From the NCBI GenBank assembly GCA_021234155.1, contig JAJEKV010000140.1, forward strand, positions 1,397,407-1,461,406: a stretch of 64,000 bases of DNA. The letters are read 5' to 3'. The stretch's first letter is position 1. Every line of letters starts with the position of its first letter. Both the position numbers and the translations under genes were made by a program. This DNA is from Isoetes taiwanensis (Eukaryota; Streptophyta; Lycopodiopsida; Isoetales; Isoetaceae). This document shows, in pieces, positions 21,650-34,484 of this stretch. The notes beneath the pieces are model-generated. The model had not been told where the DNA came from and did not search any database. It saw only the letters and a list, made by a program, of their open reading frames with translations.

Positions 21650-24600
21650 CTGTCAATGGGTATATTTGCTACATATTCTAAACGAGGTGCACCCTGGACT
21701 ACCACAGTCGTCGGATCTATCAATCCTATGGCCCAGACTGTATGTTAGAGCTTCTTGACACCTCTCGTTTCGATTATGCTCAATTATGATTGGGGACGCC
21801 TATGATTTTAAGATGTCGAATACGAGTTTGCCTAAGGTTTTGATGGTATATCGAGCCTCTATACGGTTTGGCTTAAGCTTTTAGAATATGAAATACGGGG
21901 ATTCGAACCTCTACCAAAATAACTCAATGTCCTAATACGACTACTTTAACCAATCTAACCAGTGAGCTAATGTGACTATTTTTTATCTTAAATCTATGTT
22001 TTTTTTTATAATAACCCATTGAATTGTTTTAGGGATATGGTCTATGGTTTCAAGAATTATATCTATATCAAATCCCCACGGAACCCCATTTATTTTGCTA
22101 CATATTCTAAGCGAGGTGCACCTGGACTACCACATTCGTCGGATCTGTCAATCCTATGGCCCGGGCATGTATGTTAGAGCTTCTTGACACCTCTCGTTTC
22201 GATTATGCTCAATTATGATTAGGGGCGCCTATGATTTTAAGATGTCGAATCTGAGTTTGCCTAAGGTTTTGATGGTATATCGAGCCTCTATCACGGTTTG
22301 GCTTAAGCTTTTTAGAATATGAAATGGGGATTGAACCTCTACCAAAATAACTCAATGTCCTAATCGACTACTTTAACCAATCTAACCCGGTGAGCTAATG
22401 TGACTATTTTTTATCTTAAATCTATGTTTTTTATAATAACCCATTGAATTGTTTTAGGGATATGGTCTATGGTTTCAAAATTATATCTATATCAAATCCC
22501 CTGGAACCCCTGTTATTTTGCTACATATTCTAAGCGAGGTGCACCACGGACTACCACGGTCGTCGGATCTGTCAATCCTATGGCCCGGATCTGTATGTTA
22601 GAGCTTCTTGACACCTCGTTTTGATTATGCTCAATTATGATTAGGGGCGCCTATGATTTTAAGATGTCGAATCTGAGTTTGCCCTAAGGTTTTGATGGTA
22701 TATCGAGCCTCTATATACGGTTTGGCTTAAGCTTTTAGAATATGAAATACGGGGATTGAACCTCTACCAAAATAACTCAATGTCCTAATCGACTACTTTA
22801 ACCAATCTAACCCGGTGAGCTAATGTGACTATTTTTTTATCTTAAATCTATGTTTTTTTATAATAACCCATTGAATTGTTTTAGGGATATGGTCTATGGT
22901 TTCAAGAATTATATCTATATCAAATCCCCACGGAACCCCCTGTTATTTTGCTACATATTCTAAGCGAGGTGCACCACTGGACTACCACGGTCGTCGGATC
23001 TGTCAATCCTATGGCCCGGTGTATGTTAGAGCTTCTTGACACCTCTCGTTTGATTATGCTCAATTATGATTGGGGACGCCTATGATTTTAAGATGTCGAA
23101 TACGAGTTTGCCTAAGGTTTTGATGGTATATCGAGCCTCTATACGGTTTGGCTTAAGCTTTTAGAATATGAAATACGGGGATTCGAACCTCTACCAAAAT
23201 AACTCAATGTCCTAATACGACTACTTTAACCAATCTAACCAGTGAGCTAATGTGATTATTTTTTATCTTAAATCTATGTTTTTTTTTATAATAACCCATT
23301 GAATTGTTGTAGGGATATGGTCTATGGTTTCAAAATTATATCTATATCAAATCCCCCTGGAACCCCCTGTTATTTTGCTACATATTCTAAACGAGGTGCA
23401 CCCTGGACTACCACAGTCGTCGGATCTGTCAATCCTATGGCCCAGACTGTATGTTGGAGCTTCTTGACACCTCTCGTTTCGATTATGCTCAATTATGATT
23501 GGGGACGCCTATGATTTTAAGATGTCGAATACGAGTTTGCCTAAGGTTTTGATGGTATATCGAGCCTCTATACGGTTTGGCTTAAGCTTTTAGAATATGA
23601 AATACGGGGATTCGAACCTCTACCAAAATAACTCAATGTCCTAATACGACTACTTTAACCAATCTAACCAGTGAGCTAATGTGATTATTTTTTATCTTAA
23701 ATCTATGTTTTTTTTTATAATAACCCATTGAATTGTTGTAGGGATATGGTCTATGGTTTCAAAATTATATCTATATCAAATCCCCCTGGAACCCCCTGTT
23801 ATTTTGCTACATATTCTAAACGAGGTGCACCCTGGACTACCACAGTCGTCGGATCATCAATCCTATGGCCCGGTATGTATGTTAGAGCTTCTTGACACCT
23901 CTCGTTTTCGATTATGCTCAATTATGATTATGATTTTAAGATGTCGAATCACGAGTTTGCCTAAGGTTTTGGAATGTCAAGACGGTTTGGCTTAAGCTTT
24001 TAGAATATGAAATCGAGGGGATTGAACCTCTACCAAAATAACTCAATGTTTTGATGGTATACTTTAACCAATCTAACGGTGAGCTAATGTGACTATTTTT
24101 TTATCTTAAATCTATGTTTTTTATAATAACCCATTGAATTGTTTTAGGGATATGGTCTATGGTTTCAAAAATTATATCTATATCAAATCCCCGGGAACCC
24201 CTGTTATTTTGCTACATATTCTAAGCGAGGTGCACCTGGACTACCACGGTCGTCGGATCTGTCAATCCTATGGCCCGGACTGTATGTTGGAGCTTCTTGA
24301 CACCTCTCGTTTTGATTATGCTCAATTATGATTGGGGGGCCTATGATTTTAAGATGTCGAATACTGAGTTTGCCTAAGGTTTTGATGGTATATCGAGCCT
24401 CTATGACACGGTTTGGCTTAAGCTTTTTAGAATATGAAATGAAGGGGGATTCGAACCTCTACCAAAATAACTCAATGTCCTAATCGACTACTTTAACCAA
24501 TCTAACCGGTGAGCTAATGTGACTATTTTTTATCTTAAATCTATATTTTTTTTTTAATAACCCATTGAATTGTTTTAGGGATATGGTCTATGGTTTCAAG

Positions 24601-27600
24601 AATTATATCTATATCAAATCCCCCGGGGAACCCCTGTTATTTTGCTACATATTCTAAGCGAGGTGCACCACGGACTACCCGATTCGTCGGATCTGTCAAT
24701 CCTATGGCCCGGTTCAGTATGTTAGAGCTTCTTGACACCTCTCGTTTTGATTATGCTCAATTATGATTGGGGGCGCCTATGATTTTAAGATGTCGAATGA
24801 GTTTGCCTAAGGTTTTGATGGTATATCGAGCCTCTATACGGTTTGGCTTAAGCTTTTAGAATATGAAATCTACGGGGATTTGAACCTCTACCAAAATAAC
24901 TCAATGTCCTAATCGACTACTTTAACCAATCTAACCGGTGAGCTAATGTGACTATTTTTTATCTTAAATCTATGTTTTTTTATAATAATAACCCATTGAA
25001 TTGTTTTAGGGATATGGTCTATGGTTTCAAGAATTATATCTATATCAAATCCCCGGGGAACCCCTGTTATTTTGCTACATATTCTAAGCGAGGTGCACCA
25101 CTGGACTACCGGTCGTCGGATCTGTCAATCCTATGGCCCAGACTGTATGTTAGAGCTTCTTGACACCTCTCGTTTCGATTATGCTCAATTATGATTGGGG
25201 ACGCCTATGATTTTAAGATGTCGAATCTGAGTTTGCCTAAGGTTTTGATGGTATATCGAGCCTCTATAACGGTTTGGCTTAAGCTTTTAGAATATGAAAT
25301 CACTAAGGGATTGAACCTCTACCAAAATAACTCAATGTCCTAATCGACTACTTTAACCAATCTAACCGGTGAGCTAATGTGACTATTTTTTTATCTTAAA
25401 TCTATGTTTTTTTTTATAATAACCCATTGAATTGTTTTAGGGATATGGTCTATGGTTTCAAGAATTATATCTATATCAAATCCCACGGGACCCCCTGTTA
25501 TTTTGCTACATATTCTAAGCGAGGTGCACCTGGACTACCACGGTCGTCGGATCTGTCAATCCTATGGCCCGGGCGTATGTTAGAGCTTCTTGACACCTCT
25601 CGTTTGATTATGCTCAATTATGATTGGGGGCGCCCTATGATTTTAAGATGTCGAATACGAGTTTGCCTAAGGTTTTGATGGTATATCGAGCCTCTATACG
25701 GTTTGGCTTAAGCTTTTTAGAATATGAAATCACGGGGATTGAACCTCTACCAAAATAACTCAATGTCCTAATATCGACTACTTTAACCAATCTAACCGGT
25801 GAGCTAATGTGACTATTTTTTATCTTAAATCTATGTTTTTTTATAATAACCCATTGAATTGTTTTAGGGATATGGTCTATGGTTTCAAAAATTATATCTA
25901 TATCAAATCCCCCTGGAACCCCTGTTATTTTGCTACATATTCTAAACGAGGTGCACCCTGGACTACCACAGTCGTCGGATCTGTCAATCCTATGGCCCAG
26001 ACTGTATGTTAGAGCTTCTTGACACCTCTCGTTTCGATTATGCTCAATTATGATTGGGGACGCCTATGATTTTAAGATGTCGAATCTGAGTTTGCCTAAG
26101 GTTTTGATGGTATATCGAGCCTCTATCACGGTTTGGCTTAAGCTTTTAGAATATGAAATCACGGGGATTGAACCTCTACCAAAATAACTCAATGTCCTAA
26201 TCGACTACTTTAACCAATCTAACCAGTGAGCTAATGTGACTATTTTTTTATCTTAAATCTATGTTTTTTTATAATAACCCATTGAATTGTTTTAGGGATA
26301 TGGTCTATGGTTTCAAAATTATATCTATATCAAATCCCCCCGGAACCCCTGTTATTTTGCTACATATTCTAAGCGAGGTGCACCTGGACTACCACGGTCG
26401 TCGGATCTGTCAATCCTATGGCCATTGGTTTTGTATGTTAGAGCTTCTTGACACCTCTCGTTTTGATTATGCTCAATTATGATTGGGGGCCTATGATTTT
26501 TAAGATGTCGAATCTGAGTTTGCCTAAGGTTTTGATGGTATATCGAGCCTCTATCACGGTTTGGTTTTAAGCTTTTTTAGAATATGAAATCACGGGGGAT
26601 TTGAACCTCTACCAAAATAACTCAATGTCCTAATCGACTACTTTAACCAATCTAACCGGTGAGCTAATGTGACTATTTTTTATCTTAAATCTATTTTTTT
26701 TATAATAACCCATTGAATTGTTTTAGGGATATGGTCTATGGTTTCAAAATTATATCTATATCAAATCCCCAGGGAACCCCTGTTATTTTGCTACATATTC
26801 TAAGCGAGGTGCACCACGGACTACCACGGTCGTCGGATCTGTCAATCCTATGGCCCCGGTATGTTAGAGCTTCTTGACACCTCTCGTTTGATTATGCTCA
26901 ATTATGATTAGGGGCGCCTATGATTTTAAGATGTCGAATCTACGAGTTTGCCTAAGGTTTTGATGGTATATCGAGCCTCTATATCACGGTTTGGCTTAAG
27001 CTTTTAGAATATGAAATCGGGGATTTGAACCTCTACCAAAATAACTCAATGTCCTAATCGACTACTTTAACCAATCTAACCCGGTGAGCTAATGTGACTA
27101 TTTTTTATCTTAAATCTATGTTTTTTTATAATAACCCATTGAATTGTTTTAGGGATATGGTCTATGGTTTCAAAATTATATCTATATCAAATCCCCGGGG
27201 AACCCCCTGTTATTTTGCTACATATTCTAAGCGAGGTGCCGGGTATGGACTACCACCGGTCGTTTCGGATATGTCAATCCTATGGCCCGAATACGAGTTT
27301 GTATGTTAGAGCTTCTTGACACCTCTCGTTTGATTATGCTCAATTATGATTAGGGGAGCTAATGATGTTTTTTTTTTAAGATGTATGTCTATTTTGCGAA
27401 CATGAGTTTGCCTAAGGTTTTGATGGTATATGTCGAGCCTCTAATTCGGGGTTTGGTTTAAGCTTTTAGAATATGAAATCTGAGGGATTGAACCTCTACC
27501 AAAATAACTCAATGTCCTAATCGACTACTTTAACCAATCTAACGGTGAGCTAATGTGACTATTTTTTATCTTAAATCTATGTTTTTTTATAATAACCCAT

Positions 27601-30600
27601 TGAATTGTTTTAGGGATATGGTCTATGGTTTCAAGAATTATATCTATATCAAATCCCCCAGGAACCCCCTGTTATTTTGCTACATATTCTAAACGAGGTG
27701 CACCCTGGACTACCACAGTCGTCGGATCTGTCAATCCTATGGCCCAGACTGTATGTTAGAGCTTCTTGACACCTCTCGTTTCGATTATGCTCAATTATGA
27801 TTGGGGAGGCCTATGATTTTAAGATGTCGAATCTGAGTTTGCCTAAGGTTTTGATGGTATATCGAGCCTCTATACGGTTTGGCTTAAGCTTTTTAGAATA
27901 TGAAATCGAGGATTGAACCTCTACCAAAATAACTCAATGTCCTAATCGACTACTTTAACCAATCTAACCGGTGAGCTAATGTGACTATTTTTTTATCTTA
28001 AATCTATGTTTTTTTTTTTATAATAACCCATTGAATTGTTTTAGGGATATGGTCTATGGTTTCAAGAATTATATCTATATCAAATCCCCGGGAACCCCTG
28101 TTATTTTGCTACATATTCTAAGCGAGGTGCACCACTGGACTACCACGGTCGTCGGATCACATCAATCCTATGGCCCCGGTATGTATGTTAGAGCTTCTTG
28201 ACACCTCTCGTTTTGATTATGCTCAATTATGATTGGGGCGCCTATGATTTTAAGATGTCGAATCTGAGTTTGCCTAAGGTTTTGATGGTATATCGAGCCT
28301 CTATACGGTTTGGCTTAAGCTTTTAGAATATGAAATCACGGGGATTGAACCTCTACCAAAATAACTCAATGTCCTAATCGACTACTTTAACCAATCTAAC
28401 CCGGTGAGCTAATGTGACTATTTTTTATCTTAAATCTATGTTTTTTTATAATAACCCATTGAATTGTTTTAGGGATATGGTCTATGGTTTCAAGAATTAT
28501 ATCTATATCAAATCCCCGGGAACCCCTGTTATTTTGCTACATATTCTAAGCGAGGTGCACCTGGACTACCACGATCGTCGGATCTGTCAATCCTATATGG
28601 CCCCTTGTATGTTAGAGCTTCTTGACACCTCTCGTTTCGATTATGCTCAATTATGATTGGGGGCGCCTATGATTTTTAAGATGTCGAATCTGAGTTTGCC
28701 TAAGGTTTTGATGGTATATCGAGCCTCTATCACGGTTTGGCTTAAGCTTTTAGAATATGAAATCACGAGGGGATTGAACCTCTACCAAAATAACTCAATG
28801 TCCTAATCGACTACTTTAACCAATCTAACGGTGAGCTAATGTGACTATTTTTTATCTTAAATCTATGTTTTTTTATAATAACCCATTGAATTGTTTTAGG
28901 GATATGGTCTATGGTTTCAAGAATTATATCTATATCAAATCCCCAGGGAACCCCTGTTATTTTGCTACATATTCTAAGCGAGGTGCACCTCGGACTACCC
29001 ACGGTCGTCGGATCTAAGGTTTTTGATGGTATGTCGAGCCTCTATCACGGTTTGGCTTAAGCTTTTAGAATATGAAATCAATCCTATGGCCCTAAGCGAG
29101 GTGCACCACGGGGTATGTTAGAGCTTCTTGACACCTCTCGTTTGATTATGCTCAATTATGATTGGGGGCGCCTATGATTTTTAAGATGTCGAATCTGAGT
29201 TTGCCTAAGGTTTTGATGGTATATCGAGCCTCTATACGGTTTGGCTTAAGCTTTTAGAATATGAAATACGGGGATTGAACCTCTACCAAAATAACTCAAT
29301 GTCCTAATCGACTACTTTAACCAATCTAACGGTGAGCTAATGTGACTATTTTTTATCTTAAATCTATGTTTTTTATAATAACCCATTGAATTGTTTTAGG
29401 GATATGGTCTATGGTTTCATGAATTATATCTATATCAAATCCCCACGGAACCCCCTGTTATTTTGCTACATATTCTAAGCGAGGTGCACCTGGACTACCA
29501 CGGTCGTCGGATCTGTCAATCCTATGGCCCCGGTATGTTAGAGCTTCTTGACACCTCTCGTTTTGATTATGCTCAATTATGATTGGGGGGCCTATGATTT
29601 TAAGATGTCGAATCACGAGTTTGCCTAAGGTTTTGATGGTATATCGAGCCTCTATACGGTTTGGCTTAAGCTTTTAGAATATGAAATCACGGGGATTGAA
29701 CCTCTACCAAAATAACTCAATGTCCTAATCGACTACTTTAACCAATCTAACCCGGTGAGCTAATGTGACTATTTTTTATCTTAAATCTATGTTTTTTTAT
29801 AATAACCCATTGAATTGTTTTAGGGATATGGTCTATGGTTTCATGAATTATATCTATATCAAATCCCCCAGGAACCCCCTGTTATTTTGCTACATATTCT
29901 AAACGAGGTGCACCCTGGACTACCACAGTCGTCGGATCTGTCAATCCTATGGCCCAGTCTGTATGTTAGAGCTTCTTGACACCTCTCGTTTTCGATTATG
30001 CTCAATTATGATTGGGGACGCCTATGATTTTAAGATGTCGAATACTGAGTTTGCCTAAGGTTTTGATGGTATATCGAGCCTCTATACGGTTTGGCTTAAG
30101 CTTTTAGAATATGAAATCTGAGGGGATTGAACCTCTACCAAAATAACTCAATGTCCTAATCGACTACTTTAACCAATCTAACCAGTGAGCTAATGTGACT
30201 ATTTTTTATCTTAAATCTATGTTTTTTTTATAATAACCCATTGAATTGTTTTAGGGATATGGTCTATGGTTTCATGAATTATATCTATATCAAATCCCCC
30301 TGGAACCCCCTGTTATTTTGCTACATATTCTAAACGAGGTGCACCCTGGACTACCACAGTCGTCGGATCTGTCAATCCTATGGCCCAGACTGTATGTTAG
30401 AGCTTCTTGACACCTCTCGTTTCGATTATGCTCAATTATGATTGGGGACGCCTATGATTTTAAGATGTCGAATACGAGTTTGCCTAAGGTTTTGATGGTA
30501 TATCGAGCCTCTATACGGTTTGGCTTAAGCTTTTAGAATATGAAATACGGGGATTCGAACCTCTACCAAAATAACTCAATGTCCTAATACGACTACTTTA

Positions 30601-30765
30601 ACCAATCTAACCAGTGAGCTAATGTGACTATTTTTTATCTTAAATCTATGTTTTTTTTTATAATAACCCATTGAATTGTTTTAGGGATATGGTCTATGGT
30701 TTCAAGAATTATATCTATATCAAATCCCCCTGGAACCCCCTGTTATTTTGCTACATATTTGCCCT
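21650..30765. repeat. Satellite array, ~21 copies of a ~428-bp unit
   Basis: The marker agggatatgg occurs at 22031, 22456, 22883, 23311, 23740, 24146, 24577, 25008, 25439, 25866, 26294, 26725, 27151, 27612, 28043, 28471, 28898, 29398, 29822, 30253 and 30683, so most steps are 424-431 bp. The exceptions are 406, 461 and 500 bp, where a deletion (near 24050) or patchwork insertions (27240-27400 and 29015-29110) occur. Partial units start after the left and stop before the right inverted repeat. Copies are otherwise near-identical, all in the same orientation. Short ORFs inside are repeats of one non-coding frame. Each unit contains a tRNA-like minus-strand segment. Confidence 0.97.
21895..21975 (-). 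other. tRNA-like segment with A and B boxes (first of ~21)
   Basis: Read on the minus strand, the unit contains TTAGCTCACTGGTTAGA (A-box match, about 21956-21972) and GGTTCGAATCCCCG (perfect B box, about 21895-21908), about 60 nt apart. These are the internal promoter elements of tRNA genes and tRNA-derived SINEs. The acceptor and D stems do not pair well, so this is tRNA-derived rather than a working tRNA gene. The equivalent segment recurs in every satellite unit; the B box keeps GGTTCGAATCC in some copies (near 23182, 23610, 24453, 30550) and loses or changes the CG in others. Confidence 0.75.
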
Positions 30766-30872
30766 ATATTCATTGATGTGGACCGCACATAGCGATCCTC
30801 GTTTGTGGGGTATGCCTGTACAAGTTTTTGTATATTGTATATTGAGGTTTTTAGGGGCTCTCGCTGCTCTAC

Positions 30873-30945
30873 GTAACCCCCCCATGTGAATATGCACCCA
30901 AACCAAATGGGATTTTAGAGGGATTTTAATTTCAAAATGTTGGAT
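30873..30945. repeat. Right inverted repeat flanking the satellite
   Basis: This is the reverse complement of 21563-21634 with a few substitutions (gtaaccccccc, tgtgaatatgcacccaaacc, tttcaaaatgttggat). Between it and the last satellite unit are about 110 bp of unique sequence. No target duplication was found beyond either arm. Confidence 0.85.
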
Positions 30946-31199
30946 TTGTGTTAATTAATGTCGGTGGTTGTATTAAAAAATAAATTGGGCCCAACAAAAG
31001 CAAACATAGGGAAACAACAATGCAACGCCAACAAGTATAATAGTAGTAATGGATTGTTTAGTACTTGTTTATCAAAAAGGATATATCAATTGTCATGAGA
31101 CTTTGTTCAACATATAGAGAAATGGTAATAGATGAACACAAAGATATCCATTACACAAAGATGTTGTATAAGAAAACCCTACAACATTAATCCACAGCA

Positions 31200-31640
31200 T
31201 CAAACATCCCCAAATTTGGAGCAAATTATGCACCCCCTTCTACATAATAAGAAAATGAAGGGAAAGGATGCTCTCTTACAAATGCAAGAGCGAGATAGGA
31301 AGCATGGATAAAAAGGCTTTGGATAATTGTCTGACCAAAGCCTTTTGATAATTTGTTTGCAAAAGAACCAACATGCCAATGTAATGCTTCTCTGACATGC
31401 GAATCAATGTGCTGTGTTGCTTTTGGGACTGACATACATTCTCCTGCATATAGACCAACACATTCATTTGTCTGTTATGGACCATCTCCGTATTTGGGCC
31501 TTGCTCCATATTTGGCTTTTGCATACAGACCAGAACAGACCAGCACATTCATTTGTCCGCTCTGGAAGCTCTGTAGCACCATCTCCATATCTGGCCCTGG
31601 ATAAATGGAAGAGTTCAATAGATTGTCCATTCTAAGCATT
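31200..31640 (-). other. Open frames of unknown origin
   Basis: A minus-strand frame reads HVGSFANKLSKGFGQTIIQS followed by LFIHASYLALAFVREHPFPS (about 31370-31250), protein-like in composition. Two near-copies of the phrase accagcacattcattt / accaacacattcattt and of accatctccatatctgg lie on the plus strand (about 31450-31600), showing a small local duplication. No family is recognised. Confidence 0.25.
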
Positions 31641-32288
31641 CATAATGTTGTACTATGAACATCAAAATAAAGTCTAAATCTGGCATAATTTGACGGCCAA
31701 GTTTAATCTTCCTCCCTTACGCTAGAACAACTTTTGCCAGTTCCTGTGGTCCCTTATGCTTATGCAATCTCTGCTCAAGCTTCAATCATTTTAAACTATC
31801 ATGATAATGAGGATCATCTAATACAAGACCAAATGCAAAAACCAGCTTTTCACAATGATAGCAAAGCACATCATCCCTATGTTATGGGCGCCGTTCTAAT
31901 AGAATCCACAAATAGGCTACAAAGGAGTCTTGAGATGGTTGTTTTGAGACATCCAATGGAATCGTAATGCACGCCACCTTGGGATTACTGGTATTTTAGC
32001 TTAAAATTATTTTAGGTAATTTCACGTCCACCACAGCCATAATTTTTAGAAAGTTTATCCATTACAGAAATTAACCATTACACACTTAATCACATCAAAA
32101 ATAACAAAGTTTTATGTCATCAAAGTTTCCCTTATACCAAAAAGATCACAAAATTACAAAGTTTCTTATCATCCAAAGTTTATGATTATACCAAAAGGAC
32201 TCAAGATCACAAAGTTCAAAAACAGAAGTTTTTCTGATACACAGAACAGATTACTGCCAGAAACATTATCTTCATACTGCCAGAAAGA

Positions 32289-34484
32289 TCACACTGTACT
32301 GCCAGAACTAGAAGCATGTCGATTTTTATCCAAAACATCACGTATCACCACTGCTAAATTCTTGATATCAACGCCGCTGAAGTTGAAAGTGCAATTAGAA
32401 AAAGTACCTCGATTATTGATAACAGGACCAATGAACCTCCCAATCACCTTTGCACTCTCAGGATGTTCCTTGCTCAAAGTAGCATAGAAATCTTCGTCAT
32501 ATGGATCATCATCAACCTCGAATTTGTTAGTGTTGACCATCTGAATATCTGATGCAACTGGCATGATTGCAACTCCAGAATCCTTCAATTCCATAACAGA
32601 TGCTGAAGAACCTTTCAATTCCAAAATAGAACCTGGAGAATCCTTGACATTTTCCTTCCCAACATCATTCTGACATCATTTCGAAGGCGAGAAAATAACC
32701 GACCACGGCGGTATTGCCATCAACCTCATAAGAAGCGCATTAGAATCTGTTATAGCAGAGGTCTGCTTATGAACTTCAGCTGTAAAAAACCAATAATTAA
32801 AATTTGAAAAAAAGATACGAAGAAAACAAATAAACAATGTGATTATCTGAAATTACCTGCAAGCACATCCTTGTAAGAACGTGCCGACCCGTCGGCATTA
32901 CATGGCTGTCCGATTATTTCCATGCATGCATTAATCTTCGAATCTCCAGTTCTGTCGTACCTAAAACATATTAAATAAACATCATGAAAAATATACATCA
33001 TAGAAAAAACAGCAAAGGAAAACGAAGTCAACTTACTTTAAAAATCCATCTTTACTCTTATGCCCTGTAATACGCATTCCAGCAGCCGCAAGAGCATCGG
33101 AAGCAGCAAGACGAGTAACCAATGAAACTCTGCCAGACTTATTATAAATCTCCGTTTCTGGATGCACAACAGAAACCATAGTACGAAGCCACTTGCCAAG
33201 TGAATTAATCCCAACTGGTGTCACTGCATACCAAGTCTGCAATACACAAAATATTAGAAAATTAACTACAAAATATAAAATTCAAAAACATATCAAAAAA
33301 ACTCACCAGTTCTGAAATTAGGGATCGGTTGCCAAAAAAAGTGCCGCGCTTCATCGTCCTTCTCTTTCGCAGGTAAATGGCGAATATATTGCTTAAATGT
33401 AAGCACAAAATCCTTCTCATGCGTCCACACTGGTTTTCTGAAGTGCTCGTCGTCAAACTTAGTGATAGTAGGACTGTAATTCTTACTGATTCTCTCCCCA
33501 TATTTCACCATCTCCCCAATTTCATCTCTATCCAAACACATATCACAGTCTTTTACCTGATATAACTCCTTCGATGCCCTAATCCCAAAACGTGTCAACA
33601 TGTAATACACAAGGCGCTTGATACAACCTGAAGGATGTGAAATCTGATGATCGATATCAGAAAGAATTTCTCTCTCAAGGCTGAATGTAATAACAGGAGC
33701 CTTCGTCTTTGCCTTTTCATAATTTCCCTCCTTCCTCGACTTCTTGACCATGCCAACAAAAGCCTCACGCCTTCTTCTTTGCCTTTTCATAATTTCCCTC
33801 CTTCCTCGACTTCTTGACCATGCCAACAAAAGCCTCACGGCTCTGACAGAAAAGAGGATCAGTTCTGATATTGAAAGGATGTTCGCGGACACCAGTCTCT
33901 CTAATTCGTTTCTCTTGCTCTCTTCTAACTATTCGACCAACACCTCTAAACAAAGAGTTAAGTCTGCAAACAAAGAACACAAATAAATCTCACTAAATAA
34001 CACCCAACAAACAAATGAAAAAACTTACGTTCCAGGAGGATAGAGTTTCCCATTTTTCTTCTTTGCCTACAATAACAGAAAAAAATTATGCAAATACAGA
34101 AAAAATAATAAGAAATTCTGCATGGAAAAAAATTACCTGAATCAGGAACTTGGTCAGCATCTCGTTCAATGTCTTTAATGGCAGCTTCTCTATAGGAATA
34201 TGAACCTGCTGCTTAAAGTCTTTTCTCCACTGATCAAACCTGCGCCTAGCCCATGCATTAACCGATTTTGAACGATCTATTCCACCATTCAATGCCTTAG
34301 AAAGCACATCCTCATCAAGAGGCAGTCAGTCATCCTTTGTGTCATATTCTTCACAATCACTCTCGTTATCATCAGACAACTCTGCTAAGATCTGCTCACT
34401 TTCTTCCAAAGAAACATCATCATTTGTCATGTCTAGAGAGCAGAGTGTAAACGAAGGCTGCGAAGGCCCTGGATTCTGAGCCAT
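32289..34484 (-). pseudogene. DUF3504/Crypton-type tyrosine recombinase gene, nearly intact
   Basis: At least six minus-strand exons have GT..AG borders. Exon 1 (34484-34137): MAQNPGPSQPSF, an acidic stretch, then SVNAWARRRFDQWRKDF and PLKTLNEMLTKFLIQV, the core-binding domain. Exon 2 (34066-34029): AKKKNGKLYPPGT. Exon 3 (33963-33307): LNSLFRGVGRIVRREQ, FGIRASKELYQVKD (first catalytic Arg), ARHFFWQPIPNF. Exon 4 (33236-33037): WYAVTPVGINSLGKWL, SGRVSLVTRLAAS, RITGHKSKDG. Exon 5 (32960-32857): KYDRTGDSKINA (candidate Tyr). Exon 6 (from 32778): includes TFSNCTFNFSG and the end at 32289. The layout matches DUF3504 proteins derived from Crypton recombinases, which cut and rejoin DNA through a tyrosine. 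The His before SGR is Lys. Breaks: in-frame TGA at 34326-34328 and near 32690, a 70-bp tandem duplication in exon 3, and a one-base phase mismatch at exon 3/4. Confidence 0.75.
33711..33839. repeat. 70-bp tandem duplication inside recombinase exon 3
   Basis: 33711-33769 is repeated at 33781-33839 essentially without change, giving a 70-bp period. Each copy encodes EAFVGMVKKSRKEGNYEKAK on the minus strand. Seventy is not a multiple of three, so the duplication shifts the reading frame; it is either a very recent mutation or an assembly artefact. Confidence 0.9.

Noticed and set aside
21895-21975. A functional tRNA gene.
   Set aside because: A and B boxes are good but acceptor and D stems do not pair and no convincing anticodon arm is present.
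21650-30765. Short ORFs of 60-83 codons recurring in the satellite (for example those starting with MNCFRDMVYGF).
   Set aside because: They are the same frame repeated with the 428-bp unit, break at every indel, and have no domain; they reflect the repeat and not genes.
15210-34328. Selenocysteine use, because several in-frame stops are TGA.
   Set aside because: No SECIS-like element or selenoprotein family is seen, land plants generally lack the machinery, and TAG breaks also occur.
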